DNA of 64,000 nt from Aquimarina sp. AU474. GTDB taxonomy: Bacteria; Bacteroidota; Bacteroidia; Flavobacteriales; Flavobacteriaceae. The DNA lies in the NCBI RefSeq assembly GCF_900312815.1, contig NZ_OMPE01000005.1, positions 124,001-188,000 on the forward strand. Reading direction: 5' to 3'. The notes under the pieces are model-generated. The model searched no databases. It was not told the DNA's origin and worked only from the letters and a program-made list of their open reading frames with translations. This document shows, in pieces, positions 8,984 to 18,662 of this stretch (position 1 is its first letter; each line of letters opens with the position of its first letter). The translations under genes and the position numbers were made by a program.

Positions 8984-10483
8984 TTATCGTATTAAGGAAA
9001 AACTCCCTGCAAAAACTCTTCTTCTCATATTGGGATCTCTAGGTTCATTAAACTCTACTCTAAACCAATAATCTGAAGAAGGCATAATCTTTCCATTATA
9101 TGTTCCATCCCAACCTGCTCCTCCAGGCCTAAGCTGTTTTAACAATTTACCATATCGATCAAATATATAAATCTGCGCTCCTGGTTGATTTTCGATATTT
9201 ATAAGACTCCAAGTATCATGAAAACCATCTCCGTTAGGCGTAAAATATTTGGGGTATCCTAAAATCATAAAGATCTCAGATTCTCTTTCACTCACAAGGC
9301 AATTAGCATATCTTGCTGCTATTCGATAATCTCCAGGAGGTACATCCGAAAATACAGGAGAGGATTGATATTCTCTATATTCTTGAAAACCATTGCCAAT
9401 ATCTCTATCCAATCTATATTCAAAATCTGTAAACCCTAAAGCCTGAATATCAATAGGAGCTGTAGTTATTTCGGCAGTAATCGTATAACTTCCTGCAAAA
9501 GATTCTTCGGTGATATTTTCACTTACTGTTATTTCTATAGCCGATACATCTACTACTGTTAAATCATCTCTTCCCACCTCAACAGTACCGGCAGTATCAG
9601 AGTAGCCTATCAATTGATATACCCCTGGGGTAGTAACATCTAAAACGGGAGTCAGTGTTACTCCTCCTATCGGTGTAAAGTTTGTTGATCCTAAGTCTGC
9701 TCTTTCCCATTGATAAGAAACCGCTCCAGGAAAGCGACCTTCAATAGTAACAGGAAAATCACCACATGTAGCAATATCTGGTCCTACTCCAGGTTCTAGA
9801 ATAGTACAATCAGTAGTACCTGCATTATCTTCATCTAGGTTTGTTTGTTGTAATTGAATAACTCCTGCTTCATCAGAAAAATTAGTAATCAAAATGAAAT
9901 AATATTCTCCAGACTGAGCGTTGGGGATAGTAAAGGTCTCTGTAAAAATACCTTCTCCTGGATTTCTAGCAAAACTACAATCTACAATATTTGTATTATC
10001 TAAACCTAAAGGTCCTGTTGTATAAAAATCAGGATCATCTACATTATTCACACACTCAGCAGGACGTGGAGTATCATCTCCGGCAGTATCACATCCTGTT
10101 GCCAGAGCATCTTCACAATTAATAAAGGAAGTAGTAAAAGGACCCCAAGCAATAAAATCTACATCTAATTGCCGTTCTCCTCTATCCAAATTACTATTAT
10201 TATTACCATCAACCCACTGTTGGATATCAAAAATAAGCTCTCCTGCTTCATCAATTCTTAGAAAATACCATGAAGAATTACGAGTACTATCTAAACAACC
10301 TAAGCCTTGAAAACTTATATCTTCGCCTGTGATATTTGGGAAAGTTAATTCTTGCGCTGCATCTGAACAAAAAGGCTGAGCAGTCCTACAGGCCACATCA
10401 AAGTCTAATTGAGCAAATCCAGAAAAATTGCTCATGCAAACAAAAATTAAAAATAACGAAATTTGAGGTATTCTTTTTGCCAT
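8984..10483 (-). CDS. T9SS type B (gliding-motility-associated C-terminal domain) secreted protein
   Basis: 499 residues. A signal peptide (FLIFVCMSNFSGFAQ) leads into a domain with several cysteines (CRTAQPFCSDAAQELTF; about 25-215). An Ig-like segment follows (about 230-310), then the C-terminal domain starting GYPKYFTPNGDGFHDTWSL and ending in FAGSFSLIR. That C-terminal domain is the CHU_C/gliding-motility-associated type B signal for T9SS export and surface attachment. The function of the passenger is unknown. The same domain architecture, on a larger scale, is found in the 19.7-27.7 kb adhesin. Confidence 0.88.
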   Translation of the reverse strand: MAKRIPQISLFLIFVCMSNFSGFAQLDFDVACRTAQPFCSDAAQELTFPNITGEDISFQGLGCLDSTRNSSWYFLRIDEAGELIFDIQQWVDGNNNSNLDRGERQLDVDFIAWGPFTTSFINCEDALATGCDTAGDDTPRPAECVNNVDDPDFYTTGPLGLDNTNIVDCSFARNPGEGIFTETFTIPNAQSGEYYFILITNFSDEAGVIQLQQTNLDEDNAGTTDCTILEPGVGPDIATCGDFPVTIEGRFPGAVSYQWERADLGSTNFTPIGGVTLTPVLDVTTPGVYQLIGYSDTAGTVEVGRDDLTVVDVSAIEITVSENITEESFAGSYTITAEITTAPIDIQALGFTDFEYRLDRDIGNGFQEYREYQSSPVFSDVPPGDYRIAARYANCLVSERESEIFMILGYPKYFTPNGDGFHDTWSLINIENQPGAQIYIFDRYGKLLKQLRPGGAGWDGTYNGKIMPSSDYWFRVEFNEPRDPNMRRRVFAGSFSLIR

Positions 10484-10618
10484 TTCTTTATAACGTTAAA
10501 AACTACGATTTTCTTGTATTGAGGTTAAATTTGGGATTTAAATATACTGAACTTATTGAAGAAAACTAGTATCGGTAATTGTTTAACATTGCTTTCACTA
10601 ACTAAAACAACAAAATCG

Positions 10619-10626
10619 TATCTTTG
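10619..10626 (+). promoter_or_regulatory. folE: -7 promoter element of the folE transcript
   Basis: TATCTTTG matches TAnnTTTG 150 bp before the folE start. The upstream -33 is weak (TTTC). If used, it gives a folE leader of roughly 140 nt that includes the hairpin at 10637-10666. Confidence 0.45.
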
Positions 10627-10636
10627 CAAACCATAT

Positions 10637-10666
10637 TAAACAGGTATTATTGTATATACCTGTTTA
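10637..10666 (+). promoter_or_regulatory. Hairpin in the folE leader
   Basis: An 11-bp perfect inverted repeat TAAACAGGTAT/ATACCTGTTTA with an 8-nt loop, starting about 10 bp after the -7 element, so at or near the 5' end of the folE mRNA. There is no T-tract directly after it. It may be an operator or a 5' mRNA stabiliser. A possible 21-codon reading frame (10693-10758) follows in the leader; I do not call it a gene. Confidence 0.4.
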
Positions 10667-10776
10667 TATATCCAAAAGAAAAGTAAATTGGGATGAAACT
10701 AAGTACTGTTTTCAGGAATTTTTATACTAATCTACTGCTCATATTGGAATTTTATTAAATACTAAAATTTTGAAGT

Positions 10777-11454
10777 GTGAAAATTGACAAGGCCCTTGAA
10801 GCTATTGAAGCGCTAGGTGATAATCATGTAGCTACTAGCGCAACTACTCCTCTTAGAGAAGATGCCTTTAAACTTAGTGACAAAGAAAAAATTGCTTTGA
10901 TTAAAGAAGATGTTAAACATATTATGGAAACCTTAGGACTAGATCTTAATGATGATAGTCTAAAAGGCACACCACAACGTGTTGCAAAAATGTTTGTGAA
11001 TGAAATTTTTTCAGGATTACATCCTCAAAGAAAACCAGATGCCTCTACTTTTGATAATCATTATAAGTATGGAGAAATGTTGGTTGAAAAAAATATTACA
11101 GTATACTCTACTTGTGAGCACCATTTATTACCTATCGTTGGACGTGCACATGTAGCATATATTTCTAATGGTACTGTTGTAGGTTTATCCAAAATGAATC
11201 GTATTGTGGATTATTATGCAAAACGCCCGCAAGTACAGGAACGTCTTACTATGCAAATTGTACAAGATCTACAAGTTGTCTTAAACACTCAGGATGTTGC
11301 CTGTGTAATAGATGCTAAGCACTTATGTGTTAACTCTAGAGGGATTCGTGATATAGAAAGCAGTACCGTTACCAGTGAATTTGGAGGTAAGTTTAAAGAA
11401 GAATCTGTGAGAAGAGAGTTTTTGGATTACATCAAATTAGACACAACATTTTAA
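10777..11454 (+). CDS. folE: GTP cyclohydrolase I
   Basis: 225 residues. The zinc site is intact: Cys113 and His116 in YSTCEHHLLP, and Cys184 in DAKHLCVNSRG. FolE converts GTP to 7,8-dihydroneopterin triphosphate, the first step of folate/pterin synthesis. The start is a GTG: an in-frame TGA lies two codons upstream and no ATG exists before residue 50. Residues 14-27 (GDNHVATSATTPLR) closely match the start of a second FolE truncated at the right edge of this window. It is followed closely by cysS. The enzyme depends on zinc, which matters for the paralogue at 63932. Confidence 0.95.
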   Translation: MKIDKALEAIEALGDNHVATSATTPLREDAFKLSDKEKIALIKEDVKHIMETLGLDLNDDSLKGTPQRVAKMFVNEIFSGLHPQRKPDASTFDNHYKYGEMLVEKNITVYSTCEHHLLPIVGRAHVAYISNGTVVGLSKMNRIVDYYAKRPQVQERLTMQIVQDLQVVLNTQDVACVIDAKHLCVNSRGIRDIESSTVTSEFGGKFKEESVRREFLDYIKLDTTF

Positions 11455-11489
11455 TTTTTCAACAAACAATAGTAGTATTCATTTAAATT

Positions 11490-12986
11490 ATGGCGGCAAC
11501 TCCTTTGTACAAAACACAAGAACTAAAGATTTACAATTCAATTTCTGGGCAAAAAGAAGTATTTATTCCTCTTACCGAGGGTAATATAGGTATGTATGTA
11601 TGTGGTCCTACCGTATACAGTAACGTACATCTAGGAAATTGCCGTACTTTTATTTCTTTTGACTTAGTGTTTAGATACCTAAAACATTTAGGATACAAAG
11701 TACGCTATGTAAGAAATATTACAGATGCAGGACATTTAGAAAATGATGCTGACGAAGGAGAAGATAAAGTTGCAAAAAAAGCCAGGTTAGAGCAATTGGA
11801 ACCTATGGAGATTGTACAACGTTATACTTTAGATTTCCATCATGTAATGTCAAAATTTAATACTATTGCTCCAAGTATAGAACCAACTGCTACAGGTCAT
11901 ATCGTAGAACAAATCGAAATTATTAAAACTATCATTGATAATGGTTTTGCCTATGTATCTAACGGATCTGTATATTTTGATGTTCAAAAATTTAACGAAA
12001 CCAATAATTACGGAAAATTAAGCGGTCGTAATCTAGAAGATATGATTGCAAATACTCGTGAGTTATCAGCTCAAACTGATAAGAAAAACCCACAAGATTT
12101 TGCACTATGGAAAAGAGCCGATCCACAACATATTATGCGCTGGCCTTCGCCATGGAGTGATGGTTTCCCGGGTTGGCATCTCGAATGTACTGTAATGAGC
12201 ACCAAATACCTTGGTGAACGTTTTGATATTCATGGTGGCGGTATGGACTTAAAATTTCCTCATCATGAATGTGAAATAGCACAAGGAGAGGCTGCTTGTG
12301 GTCAAACACCTGTTAATTACTGGATGCATGCCAATATGCTAACTCTTAACAGTAAAAAAATGTCTAAATCTACGGGTAATACTATATCTCCCGAAGAATT
12401 GTTTACTGGTCATAATAGCGTTCTTGACAAACCGTTTGACCCGTCTATTGTACGTTTTTTTATGATGCAAGCACATTATCGTAGTATTTTAGATTTCTCT
12501 AATGATGCATTAGAAGCTTCAGAAAAAGGATTTAATCGATTGATGGATGCATTACACGTCGTAGAAAGATTAGAGGCAAGTTCTAAATCTGAAGGACTGG
12601 ATGTAGCTGCATGGAGGTCTGAGTGCTACGAAGCAATGAATGATGATTTTAATAGCCCTATTTTAATTGCGAAACTTTTTGATGCTGTAAAATTCATTAA
12701 TTCTGTTAAAGAACAAAAGGCATCGATTTCAAATGACGATTTAGAACTACTTCGTGAAACCATGAAAGGTTTTATTTTTGATGTTCTAGGCTTAGTAGAT
12801 AGTAATGAAGTATCGTCTGATGTTGGTGATAAACTATCAGGAACAGTTGAATTATTAATTAAACTTAGAGCCGAAGCCAGAGCAAATAAAGATTTTGCTA
12901 CTAGTGATAAAATCAGAGACGAATTATTAGAAATTGGCATCCAACTAAAAGATAGTCGCGAGGGCACTACTTTTTTACTGAATTAG
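11490..12986 (+). CDS. cysS: Cysteinyl-tRNA synthetase
   Basis: 498 residues, a class I synthetase. The N-terminal signature [20 protein letters not shown] contains zinc ligand Cys38 and the HIGH equivalent HLGN. The remaining zinc ligands lie in LECTVMS and HHECEIAQ. The KMSKS loop is KKMSKSTGN. It attaches cysteine to tRNA-Cys. It is 35 bp after folE and 6 bp before yidD on the same strand, so probably one operon. Confidence 0.97.
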   Translation: MAATPLYKTQELKIYNSISGQKEVFIPLTEGNIGMYVCGPTVYSNVHLGNCRTFISFDLVFRYLKHLGYKVRYVRNITDAGHLENDADEGEDKVAKKARLEQLEPMEIVQRYTLDFHHVMSKFNTIAPSIEPTATGHIVEQIEIIKTIIDNGFAYVSNGSVYFDVQKFNETNNYGKLSGRNLEDMIANTRELSAQTDKKNPQDFALWKRADPQHIMRWPSPWSDGFPGWHLECTVMSTKYLGERFDIHGGGMDLKFPHHECEIAQGEAACGQTPVNYWMHANMLTLNSKKMSKSTGNTISPEELFTGHNSVLDKPFDPSIVRFFMMQAHYRSILDFSNDALEASEKGFNRLMDALHVVERLEASSKSEGLDVAAWRSECYEAMNDDFNSPILIAKLFDAVKFINSVKEQKASISNDDLELLRETMKGFIFDVLGLVDSNEVSSDVGDKLSGTVELLIKLRAEARANKDFATSDKIRDELLEIGIQLKDSREGTTFLLN

Positions 12987-12992
12987 AACATT

Positions 12993-13259
12993 TTGGATTT
13001 TAAGAGCACCATAAAAAAAGTTTTAATATTTCCGTTTGTGATAATAGTAAAGCTATATCAAAATTTGATTTCTCCACTTACTCCCGCAACTTGTAGATAT
13101 CAACCAACATGCTCTCATTACACCTTAGAAGCATTGCAAAAACATGGATTGTTTAGAGGTGGATTATTATCTATTAAGCGTATTTTTAGTTGTCATCCCT
13201 GGGGCGGGAGTGGTTATGACCCTGTACCCGAAGTTGATAATAATCCTGTAAAAAAATGA
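12993..13259 (+). CDS. yidD: Membrane protein insertion efficiency factor YidD
   Basis: 88 residues with the YidD signature: a hydrophobic N-terminus, [21 protein letters not shown] and [15 protein letters not shown]. The conserved Cys-rich CRYxPTCSxY and HPWxxxGxDPVP motifs are complete. YidD assists YidC/Sec membrane insertion. The start is a TTG at 12993, 6 bp after cysS stops; no ATG or GTG gives the full conserved N-terminus. Confidence 0.92.
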   Translation: MDFKSTIKKVLIFPFVIIVKLYQNLISPLTPATCRYQPTCSHYTLEALQKHGLFRGGLLSIKRIFSCHPWGGSGYDPVPEVDNNPVKK

Positions 13260-13315
13260 CCATTTTGTTTCATATATAAATACCTATATTTACTCTCGAA
13301 AAATAAAACTCACAC

Positions 13316-14251
13316 ATGATATTATCAAAAATTTTATGGAACCCTATTGAAGGTATAGATCTTGGTTTTTTTGTAATTCGCTTTTACAGTTTAATGTTTG
13401 TTGTTGCATTCTCTTTGGGCTGGTTTCTCATGAAAAAAATCTATGTGCGTGAAAATGTTTCTATAGAAAAATTAGATTCTATTTTTATCTATGCTGTAAT
13501 CGCAACTCTTGTAGGTGCCCGTCTTGGACATGTGTTCTTTTATGATTGGGGATATTACAAAAACAACTTACTAGAGATCATACTGCCTTTTAGGTTTAAA
13601 CCAGAGTTTGAGTTCATTGGATTTCAAGGTTTAGCCAGTCATGGTGCTGCTATAGGGATCATTGTTGCTATGTATTATTATTCTAAAAATGTAATTAAAA
13701 AACATATTCTATGGATTCTTGACAGGATTGTAATCCCTGTTTCGTTCGGAGCTATCTTTGTTCGTTTGGGTAACTTTTTTAACTCAGAAATTATTGGAAA
13801 AGAATCAGGAGATTCTCCTTTTGGAGTTAAGTTTGTGCGAGATGGATTAAAAAAATATGAAGTAGTAAAGGAGACAGGAATACAAAATGTAAATGAAGCC
13901 TATGCAGCAGTAGTCGACAATCCTCAATTTTCGAATTTACTAGAATCTATTCCTTACAGACATCCTGCACAATTGTACGAAGCATTTGGATATATTTTTG
14001 TAGCTCTAATTTTATGGTTTGTGTATTGGAAAACAGATAAACGACATAACCCAGGGTTTCTTTTTGGAGCTTTTCTAATTCTATTATGGACCGTTAGATT
14101 TCTTGTCGAATACGTTAAAAAAAGCCAAGGTGGATTTGAAGATTCCTTAGGAGATGCAATATCTACAGGGCAATGGTTAAGTATTCCTTTCATAATTGCT
14201 GGTATTTATTTTATTGTTATGTCTTTTAAAAAGAAAGAAAACATTTCGTAA
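13316..14251 (+). CDS. lgt: Prolipoprotein diacylglyceryl transferase
   Basis: 311 residues, polytopic (about seven membrane segments). Family landmarks: FQGLASHGAAIG (the conserved His-Gly region), FVRLGNFFNSEIIGKE (the Lgt signature RxGNFxNxExxG) and YRHPAQLYEAFGY. Lgt transfers diacylglycerol from phosphatidylglycerol to the lipobox cysteine of prolipoproteins; many lipoproteins are encoded in this window. It lies 56 bp after yidD on the same strand. Confidence 0.96.
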   Translation: MILSKILWNPIEGIDLGFFVIRFYSLMFVVAFSLGWFLMKKIYVRENVSIEKLDSIFIYAVIATLVGARLGHVFFYDWGYYKNNLLEIILPFRFKPEFEFIGFQGLASHGAAIGIIVAMYYYSKNVIKKHILWILDRIVIPVSFGAIFVRLGNFFNSEIIGKESGDSPFGVKFVRDGLKKYEVVKETGIQNVNEAYAAVVDNPQFSNLLESIPYRHPAQLYEAFGYIFVALILWFVYWKTDKRHNPGFLFGAFLILLWTVRFLVEYVKKSQGGFEDSLGDAISTGQWLSIPFIIAGIYFIVMSFKKKENIS

Positions 14252-14318
14252 AACACCTCTTCTCACACTAAACAAAATATCTTCTCGTTATCAACGTAGC
14301 ATTTAGATATTTTAAGAT

Positions 14319-15365
14319 ATGAGAATATTAACCACATTATTTGTATTTCTTTTAACTATTTCGTTAATGACCGCTTGTGAGTCTGACTCGGGTACTTTAC
14401 CCGAAACTGATCAAGATGGTGGTGATGGTAGTGAAGAGCCCACTGGTAATCCCAACACAAATTCGTCTATAGTAGACACCTACGGTCTTTTAAAGGTTTC
14501 AGGAAATAAAATTGTAGACAAAAATAATAACAGTATTCAATTAAGGGGTATGTCCTTATTCTGGAGTCAATGGATGGGGCAATATTATACCTCAGAAACT
14601 GTAAAATGGTTAAAAGAAGATTGGAAATGTAATATTGTTAGAGCCGCTATGGGAGTAGAGGATAGCGATGGATATTTGACCAATAAAGAAACTGAAAAAC
14701 AAAAAATATTTACTGTTATTGATGCTGCTATAGCAGAGGGGATTTATGTTATTGTAGATTGGCATAGTCATCACGCCGAAGATCATGTAGAGGATGCCAA
14801 GTCTTTCTTTTCTGAGATTGCTCAAAAATATGGTGACCAACCCAATATTATATACGAAATATACAACGAACCTCTTAATGTATCATGGGTCGATGTTCTA
14901 AAGCCCTATCATGAACAGGTTATTGCAGCTATTAGAGCACATGACCCTGATAATATGATTATTTGTGGTACTCGAACATGGTCTCAGGATGTAGACGAGG
15001 TTATAGGTAATACTATTAACGATAATAACGTGGCCTATACTCTTCATTACTATGCTGCAACACATAAGCAATTTCTTAGGGACAAAGCTCAAAAAGCCTT
15101 GGACGCCGGGATTCCTATTTTTGTAACAGAATATGGTATTACTGAAGCATCCGGAGATGGTTCCATTGATACCAATGAAGCTCAAATCTGGTGGGATTTT
15201 TTAGATCAAAATAAAATATCATGGTGCAACTGGTCTATTGCAGATAAACAAGAACTTTCTGCTGCTCTTAAATCGGGCGCTAGTGGATTAGGAAATTGGG
15301 CTGATGACGAGCTTACAGATTCTGGTAAAATGATACGAGCTGAGATTAAAGAAAAAAACCCTTAG
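14319..15365 (+). CDS. Glycoside hydrolase family 5 (endoglucanase-like) lipoprotein
   Basis: 348 residues. A signal peptide ends at lipobox Cys20 (SLMTACES), followed by an acidic linker (about 22-50) and a TIM-barrel GH5 domain. Catalytic residues are visible: the acid/base Glu184 in YEIYNEPLNVSW and the nucleophile Glu271 in FVTEYGITE. The conserved His pairs are in DWHSHHAEDH and LHYYAATH. It resembles GH5 subfamily 2 endo-beta-1,4-glucanases; the actual polysaccharide is not fixed by the sequence. As a lipoprotein of a Bacteroidota it may face the periplasm or the cell surface. No PUL genes surround it. Confidence 0.9.
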   Translation: MRILTTLFVFLLTISLMTACESDSGTLPETDQDGGDGSEEPTGNPNTNSSIVDTYGLLKVSGNKIVDKNNNSIQLRGMSLFWSQWMGQYYTSETVKWLKEDWKCNIVRAAMGVEDSDGYLTNKETEKQKIFTVIDAAIAEGIYVIVDWHSHHAEDHVEDAKSFFSEIAQKYGDQPNIIYEIYNEPLNVSWVDVLKPYHEQVIAAIRAHDPDNMIICGTRTWSQDVDEVIGNTINDNNVAYTLHYYAATHKQFLRDKAQKALDAGIPIFVTEYGITEASGDGSIDTNEAQIWWDFLDQNKISWCNWSIADKQELSAALKSGASGLGNWADDELTDSGKMIRAEIKEKNP

Positions 15366-15404
15366 CCTTGTAAAGCTTCAAATTATCTTATAACAGGCCG
15401 AACC

Positions 15405-16121
15405 TTATTTTATAAGTAGGACAATACCTGATATCAATAATACCACAATAATCATTTTACTCAACAGAACTTTATTAATTAATTTATACGCCCATTTACC
15501 CAAGAATAGAGCTGCAATAAAAAAGGGTAACACTTGTAGTGAATACACAAATTGTTCTGTCTCTAGTATACCTCCAATTGCTAATAAAGGAATTCTAGCA
15601 AAGGTAACCAGTGCCAAAATACCAAACATAGTTGCCCTAAACGTATGAACATTTGGTGTGGATGCATTTACCACCACCACATATAGTGGCCCACCGGTAG
15701 AAAACAACCCCGAAAAAAAACCTCCTAATAACCCCAATATAAACTGTACATTGCCATGCAATGTAAATGATTTATTAGATTTTAGTTTGTAAACCACATA
15801 TAAAATGATAAAAAGTCCTAATGCTTTTTTTAACAAAAGAGGCTTAGCAAAACTCAATATAAGAATCCCTATCCCAACACCGATCAAAGATGATAAGGTC
15901 ATTTTCTTTAGTAAACCTTTATCTATGTATTCCCACTCTTTGCGCATCAAATAAATGCTCGACAACATATAAAAAATTGACAAATATGCTATTGCCTCTG
16001 ATAACGACATCGTATACAACAATATAGGCAATGCAACCAATGCACCACCAAATCCAAGGATTGTTTGAATAAAAAATCCAATAAAAATCCCTAAAGCCAA
16101 AACAACAATAAAAGTATCCAT
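15405..16121 (-). CDS. TauE/SafE-family permease
   Basis: 238 residues from the ATG at 16121 (MDTFIVVLALGIFIGFFIQ). The longer open frame upstream is not needed and has charged residues before the first membrane segment. It is almost entirely hydrophobic with about eight segments, and has family-like repeats GFGGALVALPIL and LGGFFSGLFSTGGPLYVV. TauE/SafE proteins export sulfite or organosulfur anions; the substrate here is unknown. It is divergent from the Lrp-type regulator at 16227, 105 bp away, which may control it. Confidence 0.85.
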   Translation of the reverse strand: MDTFIVVLALGIFIGFFIQTILGFGGALVALPILLYTMSLSEAIAYLSIFYMLSSIYLMRKEWEYIDKGLLKKMTLSSLIGVGIGILILSFAKPLLLKKALGLFIILYVVYKLKSNKSFTLHGNVQFILGLLGGFFSGLFSTGGPLYVVVVNASTPNVHTFRATMFGILALVTFARIPLLAIGGILETEQFVYSLQVLPFFIAALFLGKWAYKLINKVLLSKMIIVVLLISGIVLLIK

Positions 16122-16226
16122 CCGGCAAAGGTAGCTCTCGACTACCTTAACCAAAAGTTCAATCTATTCATTTTTACTCTTTTTACCGATTAAAAATTCT
16201 TATTTTTACATAAAACCAAAATTTAA

Positions 16227-16655
16227 ATGGTAGATTCATTAGATTTAAAAATAATTGATGCTCTAGTCGAAAATTCCAAAGTGAGCTATGTACAATTAGG
16301 TAATACGATAGGATTATCTCCTTCTTCTGTGCGAGAACGCATAAAAAAAATGGAAGACGAACAAATCATAAAAAAGTACGGGGTAATTTTAGACCACTCT
16401 AAATTAGGATATGGGCTAGAAGTTTTTATAATGCTAAAATTGTATAGCGGTAAACTAGATCAATTTTCTAAGGAATGGAATAATTTATCAGAAATCAAGG
16501 AGTTATATCGGGTTACAGGTAACTATAATATTTTTCTTAAAGCCATCGTAGTGGATCAAATTCATCTACAAAAATTTATAGACAAACTAATTATCTATGG
16601 TGAACCCACTACTCATCTTATTCTTTCTGACCTTGGCAACAGTAACCCAGGATAA
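16227..16655 (+). CDS. Lrp/AsnC-family transcriptional regulator
   Basis: 142 residues: an N-terminal winged helix (LDLKIIDALVENSKVSYVQL, then SPSSVRERIKKMEDEQIIKKYGVILD) and a C-terminal RAM/AsnC ligand domain (about 65-140; IKELYRVTGNYNIFLKAIV). Lrp proteins form octamers that sense amino acids. Its divergence from the permease gene suggests local control. Confidence 0.9.
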   Translation: MVDSLDLKIIDALVENSKVSYVQLGNTIGLSPSSVRERIKKMEDEQIIKKYGVILDHSKLGYGLEVFIMLKLYSGKLDQFSKEWNNLSEIKELYRVTGNYNIFLKAIVVDQIHLQKFIDKLIIYGEPTTHLILSDLGNSNPG

Positions 16656-16679
16656 ATTTTATAAAATGTAGAGGGCTGG

Positions 16680-18647
16680 TTAATTTTCTGTGACTATAAA
16701 TTCACTTCTTCTATTTTTAGCATGCATTTCTTTGTCACATTTTACACCATTACCACATTCATTTATTAATACCGTTTCACCATACCCTCTACTCCGAACA
16801 CGAATGGGATCAACGCCTTTACTAATAATGTAATTAGCAGTTGAAACGGCTCTTCTTTTTGATAATTTCATATTATAAACATCACTCCCTTTACTATCAG
16901 TATGTGATCCAATTTCAATACGTATAGAAGTATGTTTTTTCATAAAAGACACTATCTTATCTAATTCCCCAGCAGTTTCACCAAGAATCAAAGCTTTGTT
17001 AGAAGCAAAATATATTGGTTTCAAATCTAATAATTTCGCAAGATCAATTCCCTTAGCAGGCACATTTCTCTTAAGTTTAAAAATATGAGAAATTATTCCT
17101 TTTTTTCTACTAACATTAACTTCTTCTATTTCTTGTTCATACCCTTCTTTTTGTATACTAATCTTATAAGATTTATTATCGCAATCTATGGGTTCCTTAA
17201 ACTCTCCTTTTTCATTTGTTTTACCTGAAAAAACAATATCTTCATTCTTATCTCTAATAACTACTACTGCTCCAATCACTTCTTTTTCCGTTTTAAAATC
17301 GAATACACTTCCTTTAATCCTTCCTTCGCAGGTAGTAATTAAAGGTGTATTTTCTATAAAACTGTAAATATCATCATCTCCTCTTCCTTCGGCACGATTA
17401 GAAGCAAAGAAACCTGTATGAGTCTGGTCATTTATAATAAAAGTAAAATCATCTGCATAACTATTCACTGGTTCTCCCACATTATACACTCTCCCATCAC
17501 TATTCTCAGGTATCACTGTAAAAATATCCAATCCCCCTAATCCTAAATGCCCATCAGACGAAAAATATAATACACCATTTGTACTGATAAAAGGAAAAGT
17601 ATCTCTTCCTTCAGTATTAATTATTGGTCCTAAATTTTGAGGCTCACCCAAGTTTCCATTTTCAAAAATATCAACAACATATATATCAGACATCCCATAC
17701 CCACCAGGCATATCCGAAGCAAAATATAATTTTTTACCATCTGCACTAAGCGAAGGATGAGCAATAGAATAGTTATCATTATTAAATGGCAAATCCTCAA
17801 TCTGAGACCATTGCAATTCATTATCTAATTTTGCTCGAAGTATTCTCAATCTACTTACTCCAAGAGAATCTTTTTTCAACTTTGATTTTGTTAGATTATT
17901 TCGAGTAAAGTAAACTACTGTTCCCTCTTTATTAAACGAAGATGTTGACTCATGTAGCCTTGAACTTAATTTTTCGGAAAACTCTTCGGGAAAAGAAAAA
18001 CCTAACGTATCTTTTAATGAATAACTAAATAAATTAAGATATGATTGCTTAGTCCATTGATTATGATTGCTATGAGATCTTACTTTTTTTCTTGCCGAAG
18101 AAAACACCAAATTATCTTTATATATTGATGGCGCAAAATCCGTGTACAAAGAGTTTTTTGATAAGTTCTCTATACTATATCTGCCAGATTGAATTTTGAT
18201 ATCTTTAAGGTATTCTGGATTTTTCAACAACCTTACTATTCTCGAATCAATATTAGTTTGATCTGTATTCTTGGTGATTAATTCATCTGCTTCCTTATAG
18301 CGTTTAAGGTATTTTAATGATTGCGCTGCACGAAAATAATGTTCAAAATTAATATCCAAAGTATCTTTCCCTTCTGCTTCTAATTCACTTTTCTTAGCGA
18401 TCATTTTTTCATACCATTTCGAAGCATTTTCGAGATCCGAATTAAAATAATAAGCATCTCCTAATTTTTGATAAATACCAAATGTGCCTTCACCCTTTGT
18501 AACAATACTTTCGTATTTTTTGATAGCATCCTGATAGGCGTAATCATTAAAATCTTCATTTGCTTTTTTCAGTAAGCCGCTTTGCGAAAAAACCGTACTA
18601 CTGAGCAATAAAAGAATAAGGAATGGTATTTTATTATATTCTATCAT
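16680..18647 (-). CDS. OmpA-family protein with TPR and PD40 repeats (PorE/SprE-associated type)
   Basis: 655 residues. A signal peptide (about 1-22) is followed by TPR-like repeats (about 25-140), a PD40/WD40-like propeller (about 175-430, with motifs such as HPSLSADGKKLYFASDMPGG), a carboxypeptidase-regulatory Ig-like domain (about 445-530) and an OmpA peptidoglycan-binding domain (about 545-655; IEIGSHTDSKGSDVYNMKLS). This architecture is common beside PorP/SprF genes. It lies 15 bp after the PorP/SprF gene and likely anchors that outer-membrane complex to peptidoglycan during export or display of the adjacent adhesin. Confidence 0.88.
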   Translation of the reverse strand: MIEYNKIPFLILLLLSSTVFSQSGLLKKANEDFNDYAYQDAIKKYESIVTKGEGTFGIYQKLGDAYYFNSDLENASKWYEKMIAKKSELEAEGKDTLDINFEHYFRAAQSLKYLKRYKEADELITKNTDQTNIDSRIVRLLKNPEYLKDIKIQSGRYSIENLSKNSLYTDFAPSIYKDNLVFSSARKKVRSHSNHNQWTKQSYLNLFSYSLKDTLGFSFPEEFSEKLSSRLHESTSSFNKEGTVVYFTRNNLTKSKLKKDSLGVSRLRILRAKLDNELQWSQIEDLPFNNDNYSIAHPSLSADGKKLYFASDMPGGYGMSDIYVVDIFENGNLGEPQNLGPIINTEGRDTFPFISTNGVLYFSSDGHLGLGGLDIFTVIPENSDGRVYNVGEPVNSYADDFTFIINDQTHTGFFASNRAEGRGDDDIYSFIENTPLITTCEGRIKGSVFDFKTEKEVIGAVVVIRDKNEDIVFSGKTNEKGEFKEPIDCDNKSYKISIQKEGYEQEIEEVNVSRKKGIISHIFKLKRNVPAKGIDLAKLLDLKPIYFASNKALILGETAGELDKIVSFMKKHTSIRIEIGSHTDSKGSDVYNMKLSKRRAVSTANYIISKGVDPIRVRSRGYGETVLINECGNGVKCDKEMHAKNRRSEFIVTEN

Positions 18648-18662
18648 AAGTTTTAATCGTAT

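Noticed and set aside
10336..10569. 77-codon plus-strand frame over the start of the T9SS protein gene
   Set aside because: Mostly antisense to the signal peptide region and without family features.
10693..10758. 21-codon leader peptide before folE
   Set aside because: Too short and without conserved or repeated codons suggesting attenuation; mentioned only as part of the leader.
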